64,000 bases of DNA from Marinoscillum sp964351625. Lineage in GTDB: Bacteria; Bacteroidota; Bacteroidia; Cytophagales; Cyclobacteriaceae. Made by a program: the position numbers and the translations under genes. The notes below the pieces were generated by a model. It was not told where the DNA came from. It was given only the letters and a program-made list of their open reading frames with translations, and searched no databases. Location of the stretch: the NCBI GenBank assembly GCA_964351625.1, contig CAYGOV010000010.1:99654-163653 (forward strand). Reading direction: 5' to 3'. Position 1 is the first letter of the stretch, and every line of letters begins with the position of its first letter. Of the stretch, positions 1-7,354 are shown piece by piece.

Positions 1-2
1 AT

Positions 3-620
3 GGCCGGTATAGTGAGACGCTTCTCGGATTCCCAGATAATGCGACATCAGGTGTAGATCACTTCTATGATGCACCTAGGGTAGTTAAGAGCACGGGTCA
101 TCAATTGTATTCTATTCTTGATAAAAAGGCATTTGCAATACAAGGTTTGCCACTTCATGATGAGATCGTAGTGCCTTTAGGATACAGTAGAGATACTCAT
201 GGTTATGTGAGTATTAATCTCAAGGACGCATCTCAATTGACGGAGCACTATTATATCACGCTAAGGGATAATCTAAAGAAGGTGGAATACACATTCGATA
301 ATGAGGCTATCGATCTTATGTTGGAAGATAGGATCAATCAAAGTCGATTTGCTTTGATCTTCAGCAAGAAAGATGTTTTGAGTTCACAGGCACTACTTAA
401 TAAGATACTTATTACCCGCGAATCTTCTAAAATCAAAGTATCAACTAGTAAGCAAATGGCGATGGTGAAAATTGTAGATCTCAAGGGAAAAACTAGGGAA
501 ATAGACTTACTGAATCCTAATAATAGCTTTTTCGATGAGCCGGCTGTTAAAGGTGTCTACATCGTTTATATACAATTCATCGATGGTATGACGCACACAA
601 GAAAATTGATTATTGATTAA
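3..620 (+). CDS. C-terminal part of a large T9SS-secreted surface protein (5' end outside window)
   Basis: The frame is open from base 3 without a start, so only the last ~205 residues are present. They read as the end of a Bacteroidota type IX secretion cargo. A segment LLGFPDNATSGVDHFYDA near the cut end matches the usual 'GxxxxATxGxDxxYDA' spacing before T9SS sorting domains. The last ~85 residues (from ITRESSKIKV to the terminal RKLIID) look like a C-terminal sorting domain ending in a beta strand and a basic residue. The same layout, with a similar 'AIQG' segment, ends the 2,596-residue protein at 37361..45151, so the two are homologous at least C-terminally. A small gene follows 15 nt after the stop. 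The TTG at 105 is not the real start. The N-terminal domains, and so the function, cannot be seen. Confidence 0.8.
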   Translation, partial: GRYSETLLGFPDNATSGVDHFYDAPRVVKSTGHQLYSILDKKAFAIQGLPLHDEIVVPLGYSRDTHGYVSINLKDASQLTEHYYITLRDNLKKVEYTFDNEAIDLMLEDRINQSRFALIFSKKDVLSSQALLNKILITRESSKIKVSTSKQMAMVKIVDLKGKTREIDLLNPNNSFFDEPAVKGVYIVYIQFIDGMTHTRKLIID

Positions 621-635
621 TAAATAGCATAAAAG

Positions 636-794
636 ATGAGACTATTAATATTTGTCATGTTAGTCCTTGCAGTCACTACGTCAGTACTAGCCCAAGGACC
701 ACCTCCTACAACGCCAATTGATGGGGGGTTGAGTTTGCTGCTTTTGGCCGGAGGTGCTTATGGCGTGCGTAAGGTGCTTAAGAAAAGTAAGTAG
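636..794 (+). CDS. 52-residue exported protein with a PIDGG-TM-basic tail (PID-CTERM-like)
   Basis: ATG at 636, 15 nt after the preceding stop; TAG at 792-794. The protein is a signal peptide (hydrophobic to about residue 18, then VLAQ), a GPPPTT linker, the motif TPIDGGLSLLLLAGGAYG (about residues 26-43) and a lysine/arginine tail (KKSK). That is the shape of a tripartite C-terminal sorting signal (motif, transmembrane helix, basic end), with almost nothing between it and the signal peptide. A paralogue of 63 residues lies at 37147..37338 behind the other giant surface-protein gene and shares GPPPT and PIDGGLSLLL. I recall an NCBI family named PID-CTERM with this motif but could not check it. 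Function unknown; it is likely co-transcribed with the surface protein. Confidence 0.75.
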   Translation: MRLLIFVMLVLAVTTSVLAQGPPPTTPIDGGLSLLLLAGGAYGVRKVLKKSK

Positions 795-1256
795 GTTAGG
801 CGTTTCTTATATTCTTTAAATAGAATTAATTGATACGAATTATAGAACCTAGATTCTTTGTTTTATGAGGAAACAGGTGAAGACTTTGAGTTAGTTATGA
901 TATTTGTACTAACTCAAAATGAGTTTTTCGGAAAGGGTAATTCGAATACTTAATCCTTTAATATCAGAAATGATGAAAGATTAGTACATAAGAAATGCCC
1001 ATTTTCATATGGCTTTAGAATATTAATGAATGTTCTTATCCGTTGATTCAAATCACAAACCAAAAGGTTCGTGATTTATTTTTCTTTTGCAGTGGTTTCT
1101 TTTTTATATCCAAAGTTGAAGACATCAGCGGCGATATGGTGTTCATTCATGGTTTAGTCTATTTGAGCAAATAAGTATGTGTTGAAATTGACTTTGAGGA
1201 GAACTAACCTAGCTTGAAATGGGAGAATGTTTTAAATGAAGTTGATGATATGGCCC
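795..1256. other. 462-bp non-coding stretch
   Basis: It lies between the end of the small PID gene and the end of the convergent YdeI-like gene. It holds the hairpins at 885-928. Otherwise it is AT-rich with no open frame, RNA gene or repeat that I recognise. Confidence 0.6.
885..928 (+). terminator. Overlapping hairpins, probable terminator
   Basis: An 11-bp perfect stem (885-895 with 908-918, 12-nt loop) overlaps a second stem AACTCA/TGAGTT (911-916 with 920-925) that is followed by TTT. The two share the strand 911-916, so only one can form at a time. It lies 90 bp after the small gene and could end that transcript. Confidence 0.45.
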
Positions 1257-1895
1257 TCAATCATAATTCTTATGCGAACCATCACAATTCGGCATTCGCT
1301 TGGAATGTCCACAGACACAATCATGAAAGCCAAATCCATTCATGATTCGAGACATATATTTTTCAATCCTTGCAGTGCGCGTGGCTGATTGTTTGGCGCC
1401 TGTGAAATGTATATTATAAGCACGTTGCCTACCGGGCGTCAAGGCTTCAAAGGCTGATTTGAAACAGGGTTTAGACTCCATTATTTCCAGCAATTCATCA
1501 GGAAAATTCAGATTGGTATTGTCTGAAGCTGGTATTATTAGCCCAGCACGCTCTACTTCGATAGCCTCATAGATATAGGCCTTTACAACAGCTTCTAAGT
1601 GCTTAATTTCCTGAAGAGAGGTAAAGCGAAACTGCCTTCCGCCTTGAGTGTTTTCTCCAGGTTTTGTTAATTGGTTTTCAGCATCTTCTAGCAATGAGCC
1701 TTTGATGAAGTTAAGCGCGCAGTATTCTTTGAAAGGACTGAGTATGATTACATTATTGTTGTCATAGGTATAGCAAGGCTGACGCCATTTATACTCCTCA
1801 GTAAGACCACATTCGAGCAGTAGCGATCTCAAAAGGATCAGCTCTTGCTGCCAAGATTTGGCTTTTTCTATATAGGCATCTACTTCTGGATTCAT
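1257..1895 (-). CDS. YdeI/OmdA-family protein with C-terminal CDGSH-type Fe-S motif
   Basis: 212 residues. The first ~110 residues look like a DUF1801-type (YdhG-like) fold, with WRQPCYTY and a KGSLLEDAENQL segment. The middle (about 125-190, 'FPDELLEIMESKP..FKSAFEALTPGRQRAYNIHFTGAKQSATR') is typical of the YdeI/OmdA C-terminal domain. The last 20 residues hold CVCGHSKRMPNCDGSH, an exact match to the CDGSH pattern C-x-C-x2-S-x3-P-x-C-D-G-S-H, which binds a 2Fe-2S cluster through three Cys and one His. No signal peptide, so cytosolic. YdeI-type proteins have been linked to stress and peptide resistance, but the biochemical role is unknown. It runs toward a 42-bp gap before the next gene on the other side of its start. 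Confidence 0.8.
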   Translation of the reverse strand: MNPEVDAYIEKAKSWQQELILLRSLLLECGLTEEYKWRQPCYTYDNNNVIILSPFKEYCALNFIKGSLLEDAENQLTKPGENTQGGRQFRFTSLQEIKHLEAVVKAYIYEAIEVERAGLIIPASDNTNLNFPDELLEIMESKPCFKSAFEALTPGRQRAYNIHFTGAKQSATRTARIEKYMSRIMNGFGFHDCVCGHSKRMPNCDGSHKNYD

Positions 1896-1937
1896 TTTTC
1901 AGATGTTGACTTTTGACATTGGCAGGAAAAGTAAACT

Positions 1938-2402
1938 TTAAGGCTTTACCTTCCAAATCTTGTCAGATGCTTCGAGATATTCTGAGAGTGCCGCAGAGCC
2001 ATACCAGCTATAAAGTTCAGCATCTAAGTATTTCGCTGCAATGGCTGGGTCAGTCTGAAGAAGTATTTCTGCTTCTTCTATGGTCGGCGTGGTGAGGATG
2101 AAAATACCCCGATATTCTCGCTCATTTTTTTGTAACATTGGTCCGGCTACTACCAGCTTATTTTGTTCTACCATTTTACCAATATTTTCCATGTGTCCAG
2201 CGAAAGCAGAAGAGCGAGCAGGCTCATCTCTTGAGGTATTGCTGCCTGTTTTTAATAGTACCAATACATACGCTTTCATGCCATAGTCATCTGCTTGGAG
2301 TTTCTCCGCAAGGGCTGCATCGTAGTTGGGGTTGTTATTTTGCTGAGCAAAAGAGCATAAGGCAATTGAAAGCAATGTGAGAAAAATGAGTGTAGTGCGC
2401 AT
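1938..2402 (-). CDS. Exported YciI-like domain protein
   Basis: 154 residues with a signal peptide (hydrophobic residues 4-19, ending CSFAQQ), so probably periplasmic or surface. The body has the features of the YCII-related alpha/beta fold: a strand 'YVLVLLKTG', a helix 'FAGHMENIGKMVEQNKLVVAGPM', a strand 'YRGIFILTT' and a helix 'IEEAEILLQTDPAI'. It is about 55 residues longer than cytosolic YciI proteins because of the leader and a C-terminal tail. It lies 42 bp upstream of the YdeI-CDGSH gene on the same strand, so the two may be co-transcribed. No substrate can be proposed. Confidence 0.75.
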   Translation of the reverse strand: MRTTLIFLTLLSIALCSFAQQNNNPNYDAALAEKLQADDYGMKAYVLVLLKTGSNTSRDEPARSSAFAGHMENIGKMVEQNKLVVAGPMLQKNEREYRGIFILTTPTIEEAEILLQTDPAIAAKYLDAELYSWYGSAALSEYLEASDKIWKVKP

Positions 2403-2587
2403 GAATTTTCATTAAAGGTTCATAAGAAAATTAAGCATTCTAATGAAAGTAGCCAAACTCCAATAGGATAGGGAGTATTGAGGAGTGTAAATCGGTTGAT
2501 GTTGGTGTCTGGTCGTAGTAACCTACTAGTTCATCTAAAAGCTAATCAGTTCAGGCATAGACCATCATCCCAATGGAAAAGTTGGGA

Positions 2588-2595
2588 TATATTTG
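2588..2595 (+). promoter_or_regulatory. Probable -7 promoter box for mscL
   Basis: TATATTTG matches the Bacteroidota -7 consensus TAnnTTTG, 30 bp before the mscL ATG. It overlaps a TTG codon (2593) that could be taken as a start, which argues that translation begins at 2626. Confidence 0.55.
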
Positions 2596-2625
2596 GATTC
2601 AAATTATCACTTAAACCTATATCAT

Positions 2626-3024
2626 ATGCTCAAAGAATTTAAGGCCTTCATTATGAAAGGCAATATCCTCGATTTGGCAGTAGCTGTTATCATAGGAGCG
2701 GCTTTCAAATCTATCGTATCCTCATTTGTCGCTGATATCATCATGCCTCCAATTGGAGTTTTACTTGGAGGTGTAGATTTTTCAGACCTTGTATTTGTCT
2801 TGATACAGGCTTCAGAAGGTGCTGAAGCTGTGGTTATTAGCTATGGAAAGTTTATTCAAACCATTATAGATTTCTTGATTATCGCATTTGTGGTTTTCAT
2901 GGTGATCAAAGGTTACAATGCTACTCAAAGGAAAAAGGAGGAGGAAGCACCTGCTGCACCACCAGCACCATCTAACGAAGAGGTGCTATTGGGTGAAATA
3001 AGAGATTTGCTAGCACAGAAGTAA
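2626..3024 (+). CDS. mscL: Large-conductance mechanosensitive channel
   Basis: 132 residues from the ATG at 2626. It starts MLKEFKAFIMKGNILDLAVAV, the classic MscL amphipathic N-terminus and TM1, followed by a periplasmic loop and TM2 (about residues 83-102, 'FIQTIIDFLIIAFVVFMVIKGYN'). The Ala/Pro-rich linker and C-terminal helix (EEVLLGEIRDLLAQK) form the cytoplasmic bundle. It opens under membrane tension to release solutes on hypo-osmotic shock. Length is normal for the family (130-150). I reject the longer TTG start at 2593 because it lies in the promoter box and adds residues absent from the family. A hairpin terminator follows directly. Confidence 0.95.
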   Translation: MLKEFKAFIMKGNILDLAVAVIIGAAFKSIVSSFVADIIMPPIGVLLGGVDFSDLVFVLIQASEGAEAVVISYGKFIQTIIDFLIIAFVVFMVIKGYNATQRKKEEEAPAAPPAPSNEEVLLGEIRDLLAQK

Positions 3025-3041
3025 ACGAATTGTGTGAATCC

Positions 3042-3079
3042 AAAAGTCCCACCATGCGTAGCTTGGCGGGACTTTTTTT
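3042..3079. terminator. Intrinsic terminator between mscL and corA
   Basis: The stem AAAAGTCCCACC / GGCGGGACTTTT (12 bp, one mismatch) is followed by a T run on the + strand. On the - strand the same hairpin ends in TTTT, so it can serve both convergent genes. Confidence 0.85.
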
Positions 3080-3096
3080 GTGTTAATAGGAAATTC

Positions 3097-4071
3097 TTAA
3101 AGCCATTTTTTGAAACGCATTATAATCACCATTATCGTAGTGGTGAAGCCCATCAAAAGCCACACGAATATATAGCCGTACTCGTGGTGAAGCTCCGGCA
3201 TGAAATCAAAATTCATCCCATAAACACCCGCTACGAAAGTCAGCGGAATGAAGATGGCGGAGACTACTGTGAGTGTCTTCATCACTTTATTCATTTCATT
3301 GTTGATATTGGTTTGGTAGAGATCCATGATATCTCTGAGCATCTCTCTGGAGGTATCAAAAAATGTGAGCAAAAACTTGATGTGATCACTAATGTCTCGA
3401 AAGTAGACCTTAGAATCTTTGTGAAAGAAATGCTCACCTTCTGCCTGCATCTGATTAAATGCATCCCAAAGTGGTACCGTATATCCACGTAGGGTGTTGA
3501 CTTTCTTTTTAAGAAGCATAACTTGCTCCGGGGCGTCATAGGAAGTGTCAGAGATCAGTTTCATTTCCATCGCTTCCATTTGTTCACGGAGAATTTCGCT
3601 TATACCCATGTAGTTATCAATCACAGCATCCAAGCAGTGATAAAGTAGATATTCTACGCTGTTTTTCCGAATGACACCTTTTCCTGTTTCCAGTCTTTTT
3701 CTAAGTCCATCAAACACATCTCCAGGCAAGCCTTCTTGGAAAGTGATTAGAAGATTTCTACCCAAAACAATATTGAGATGTTCTTGCGTGATTTCATCCT
3801 CTTCCTGATCATACCTAAGCATCTTGAGGGAAAGAAAAATATGATCCTCAAATGCTTCGAATTTCGGGAGATGTTCGATGTTAAGGATATCCTCTATAAT
3901 CAAAGCGTGAACATTGAATATCTCGCCGATTCGCTCTACCACCGGTTGGCTTGTAGATTCTATATCTATCCAATTAACCAATTCAGGTTTTAGCCATTCA
4001 GCGGCATCTGAAGGATCTATACCTTCAGTTAATGTAAAGGATTCGGTATTGTATTGGATAAGTGTGAGCAT
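3097..4071 (-). CDS. corA: CorA-family magnesium/cobalt transporter
   Basis: 324 residues, the usual length. A long acidic cytoplasmic domain (1-260) is followed by two C-terminal membrane helices. TM1 (about 264-284) ends in the signature YGMNF (GMN at 285-287), which forms the outer selectivity loop. It continues with MPEL and TM2 (about 299-317), and the protein ends in a basic tail (RFKKWL). CorA is a pentameric Mg2+ channel in the inner membrane, gated by cytoplasmic Mg2+. The gene stands alone, convergent with mscL across a shared terminator, with 277 bp of AT-rich non-coding DNA upstream. Confidence 0.95.
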   Translation of the reverse strand: MLTLIQYNTESFTLTEGIDPSDAAEWLKPELVNWIDIESTSQPVVERIGEIFNVHALIIEDILNIEHLPKFEAFEDHIFLSLKMLRYDQEEDEITQEHLNIVLGRNLLITFQEGLPGDVFDGLRKRLETGKGVIRKNSVEYLLYHCLDAVIDNYMGISEILREQMEAMEMKLISDTSYDAPEQVMLLKKKVNTLRGYTVPLWDAFNQMQAEGEHFFHKDSKVYFRDISDHIKFLLTFFDTSREMLRDIMDLYQTNINNEMNKVMKTLTVVSAIFIPLTFVAGVYGMNFDFMPELHHEYGYIFVWLLMGFTTTIMVIIMRFKKWL

Positions 4072-4348
4072 AAGAAGAGTTAAGATTTTTTCTAGTGCGC
4101 CAAACTAATAAACTACTTCTGAGATTGGAATTTTCGATGATGAATATTATTAAATATTCACATATCATTTAGTTATGAAAATCGCCCAACACTTACTCTG
4201 ATATTTTGAGTGAGTCATGTTTTATTGCCTTCATTCGAGGAGGCATGAAGAAGGTCGTCACTAAGAACGGATAGATTACACTTCAATGTCATAAAGAGGG
4301 AAGCATGACGGAAGTAATCTTAGGATGCGGTTGCCAATCTTAAAAATT

Positions 4349-5050
4349 TCAAGAACGATAAATGGCTCTTGGATAGTCCAGTATATTGGCTTTCGGACTT
4401 TGCAATTCTCTAAGCGCATCCTTTGCAATCCATTTTGCAGTTTTACTCGAAGATTTTAAAATCTCATAAGCAGTGGCTATTGCGGCCTTATTGAGGTCTT
4501 GGTTTCTCTTGCCAATGCTTCTTAGTGCCCAATTCACAGCTTTCTTCACAAAGTTTCTATCGTCTGCACTTGCTTGTATGATCAACGGAAGAAAGTCGAG
4601 GTACACTTGATTGTTAGCTTTTTTGTCTGCCATGCAATAGGTCGCCATGATAGTAAAAGCGACACGCTTTTCAAATTCAGGCTCGCGAGTATACCATTCA
4701 TGTATTTTACTAACGGCGTGTGGACTCCTCGCAAAGAGTTTCATACCAAAGCTGTCGCAAATCTCCCAGTTGTCGAACGTCACTACCCAACTGTCCATAT
4801 GCTCAGAGGTAAGTAATTTGGGAGGGTAAATTTTGCTACAAATCAACCTTGCTTCATATACTTGGCTATCGAAAAGCCGGTTAGCTAATGCTTCATTTTT
4901 TGGGATTTGCTTGATTAATTCGTTCAAGTCCTTCATATATACACCTAAGGCGTTTTTGGTATATATACCAAATTTCTTGGCCTTGAATTCCACTTTAGCT
5001 GGGTCACCAAGTTCCCGCAATCGAGTCAGGATTTGTTCGTAGTTGAGCAA
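4349..5050 (-). CDS. AlkD-like DNA alkylation repair protein
   Basis: 233 residues made of short helical pairs, as in the HEAT-like AlkC/AlkD DNA glycosylase family, which removes positively charged alkylated bases (3-methyladenine, 7-methylguanine). Family features are the segment 'VVTFDNWEICDSFGMKLF' (about residues 89-106), with the conserved Trp and Asp that line the DNA-binding groove, then 'FEKRVAFTIMATY' and 'FVKKAVNWALRSIGKRN', the typical AlkD helix. Length fits. It starts 21 bp after the end of the VOC gene on the same strand, so an operon is likely. A second possibility is a catalytically inactive HEAT DNA-binding relative. Confidence 0.85.
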   Translation of the reverse strand: MLNYEQILTRLRELGDPAKVEFKAKKFGIYTKNALGVYMKDLNELIKQIPKNEALANRLFDSQVYEARLICSKIYPPKLLTSEHMDSWVVTFDNWEICDSFGMKLFARSPHAVSKIHEWYTREPEFEKRVAFTIMATYCMADKKANNQVYLDFLPLIIQASADDRNFVKKAVNWALRSIGKRNQDLNKAAIATAYEILKSSSKTAKWIAKDALRELQSPKANILDYPRAIYRS

Positions 5051-5071
5051 AGTTTTTTGGATACAGAATTG

Positions 5072-5449
5072 TCAAACATGCTGATCAATCAGAATGGTAT
5101 TGCCATCTGGATCAACCAATACAATATTGGCAGGGCCCTCGGTGCTTTCATCTGCCTCACTATCTAGTTTTATACCTTTTGACTTGAGGTCTTTTTGGAT
5201 CACGCGCACATCGTCAAACGGAGTGACTTTATTTGCATTTTCATCCCATCCTGGATTGAATGTTAGGATATTATTTTCAAACATACCTTGAAAAAGGCCA
5301 ATGATGGATGAGCCTTGTTTCATGATGAGGTAGTTGCTTTCTAGATTACCTCCAAACACCTCAAATCCGAGGTTTTCATAAAAGGCTTTTGAAACTTGTA
5401 AGTTTTTCACAGCCAAACTCATAGAGAATACTCCTAATTTCATAATCAC
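5072..5449 (-). CDS. VOC (glyoxalase/bleomycin-resistance fold) protein
   Basis: 125 residues. One paired beta-alpha-beta-beta-beta unit starts 'LGVFSMSLAVKNLQVSKAFYENLGFEVFGG' and ends 'VDPDGNTILIDQHV', the standard VOC C-terminal strand with a metal-ligand-type residue position. Family members include lyases, dioxygenases and drug-binding proteins, so the substrate cannot be read from sequence. MIMKLG offers two nearby Met starts; the first is used here. It precedes the AlkD-like gene by 21 bp, which hints at a shared stress or toxic-metabolite response, but this is inference. Confidence 0.8.
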   Translation of the reverse strand: MIMKLGVFSMSLAVKNLQVSKAFYENLGFEVFGGNLESNYLIMKQGSSIIGLFQGMFENNILTFNPGWDENANKVTPFDDVRVIQKDLKSKGIKLDSEADESTEGPANIVLVDPDGNTILIDQHV

Positions 5450-5537
5450 AGCTTTTAAATCGAAAAATAGTCAAGTAAAAAAGTTAATAAGAATGTTGCT
5501 GAAACCAAAAGCTAGGAAATCCAATTTCTAAATAAAA

Positions 5538-5933
5538 TCACCAAACAGCGTAAAAGAGAAAACTACCAAAGGTGATCGTAAATGGAGATATGATCTTTAA
5601 AAGGGTAGGACTGAGATGATCTGCCGCCTTTGTAGCGAAATCGTGATGTAATTTTCTGGGTACCAAAATGAGGACGATTGAGGTTCCGAGCATATACCAA
5701 CCAAAAAGATTCAGTATTTGCGGGTATAGTGATTCCTTGGATACAAGGACCAAAGCCGTCGCAGGAATCATTCTTATAATTAATTCCGTGTAATTTATGA
5801 ATGGAGTACTCCCCGCTTTGCTAATGGTTTGCTTGACAAGTGTGGTATTGGCAAACATGAATATTCCGACCAATATGAAAAATGAGGCAAACAAGAGGGT
5901 GATGCAGTAGGCTATGAATTGCATAAGAAGCAA
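5538..5933 (-). CDS. Small four-helix inner-membrane protein, unknown
   Basis: 131 residues with four hydrophobic segments (about 5-28, 45-63, 70-88 and 108-130) and a basic loop 'VPRKLHHDFATKAADH' between the third and fourth. No motif that I recognise; DoxX-like small membrane proteins are one possible relative, but the conserved residues are not evident. It stands alone, 88 bp from the VOC gene and 84 bp from the broken hydrolase. Confidence 0.6.
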   Translation of the reverse strand: MLLMQFIAYCITLLFASFFILVGIFMFANTTLVKQTISKAGSTPFINYTELIIRMIPATALVLVSKESLYPQILNLFGWYMLGTSIVLILVPRKLHHDFATKAADHLSPTLLKIISPFTITFGSFLFYAVW

Positions 5934-6017
5934 TTTATTTCTTATAACTAGTATTTATTGGATTTTCAGTTTCCTGACAATAGAACAAGTCAAAACATTG
6001 TTGAATTAATTTAAATG

Positions 6018-7299
6018 TTACTTCACAACGATGTGATGGCGACTAATTTTACCTGACTTCACTAGCTGAAGCAAGTATGTGCCTTTAGCCACATCAGATA
6101 AAGAGATTTGTGAAGCATTTTCCAACTCCATGATGATCCGTCCAGTCGTATTATACAGTTTAATAACTTCATGAACCTCATCTAGAAATAAAACATCATG
6201 GGTTGGATTTGGGTAGACCATTTGTTCGTTTGCCAATGTTGACAATAGGTCTGAATTTTCGAAAAGCATATTGATTTTATTCCACAGCTCATTATCAAAT
6301 CCAGAAACAGCGAGCACAGCTTCTTCATTTGCCTTATTGCCTTGCCTTACTACAACCATGTCTTTACTTGGAATGATGTAAAGTTTCTGATCATTTTTAC
6401 CTAGAGCAGCTAAAAGATCATCTGGTGCATTGGGTATCAGTTTACCAGAGAAACTTATAGACAGTCCAGGCTGAATATAAGTAGTTTTTCCATTAAGCCA
6501 CCAGAGATAGCCATAAGCTGGATTCATCTCTTGAGAAGAACTCGACATAGCCATCACATAGTCTTGATCGGCAAGTATCTTTTGTTCACCCCATGAGCCA
6601 TTATTGAGAACGAGTGATCCAAATCGCCATATCCCTTGCTTTTCCGTAGAGGATGTAATTAAACCAAATACCATTCATGCCGATTTTGCTGAACAAGTTT
6701 TTGCGGGAGAAAGTGTTGATTGTTTGAGCACTTGCTGATTCGATCAGGTCAAGGAGCAATCGATAAGGAGCATTGTGATAGTACCACGATGTGTTTGGTA
6801 CAGACTTATATTGAAGGCAATCAGGTAATAGACAGTCTTGATCTGGGACCTGCCAATCCAATCCTGTGGACATAGATAACTGATGTTTGATTTTGATTGC
6901 TTGCTCTTGCTCGGGAGTAGCGGTAGTCCAGCCTTTGCCAAGATAGTCTGAGGTGGGGTCTTCTATAGAAAGTAGTTTTTGTTCTTGAGCAATGCCGATG
7001 AGCATGGCAGTTACACTCTTACCAGCGGATGCCCAATACCAAACAGAGTCCTGTGTGAATGTGCCGAAGTATTTTTCTAAGACGATTTTACCATCTACTA
7101 GAATGATGAATGACTTGGTATTTTTTTCTTCAAGGAATTCATAGAGTGCTTCCTCATTTGCAGAATTGATACCAAAAATTGCAGGGTCTGTTGTGTTCCA
7201 AGGCCCACCAATAGGAGGGAAGTAATATGATTGAGCATGACCTAAAAGTGCAATATTTACATTCAGTAGTAAAAAAAGCACCTTTAGGACAATTTTCAT
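6018..7299 (-). pseudogene. Secreted serine hydrolase (beta-lactamase fold) with T9SS tail, frameshifted
   Basis: Two overlapping frames together make one serine hydrolase. The first (7299 down to 6601) has a signal peptide ending GHAQ, the catalytic SAGK (S91-x-x-K94) and YHN (Y174-H-N176), that is SxxK and YxN of class C beta-lactamase/esterase-type enzymes. The second frame continues with RFGSLVLNNGSW, a substrate-pocket region and a T9SS sorting domain starting YPNPTHDV. Family members read 'ARDMARFG' at the junction. Here frame one gives ARDMA and frame two gives RFG, with DNA ATGGCGATTT at 6621-6630. Loss of one CG/GC unit from GCGCGA would explain it. It is either a real recent pseudogene or a sequence error; an intact gene would encode roughly 425 residues. 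Confidence 0.8.
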
Positions 7300-7354
7300 G
7301 ATTTCTTTAGTTGAAGATTATCTCCTCCAGAAGTATCCTAGAGTTTAAGTCAAA

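Noticed and set aside
2593..2625. TTG start extending mscL by 11 residues
   Set aside because: It lies inside the TATATTTG promoter box and the added residues are not found in MscL proteins.
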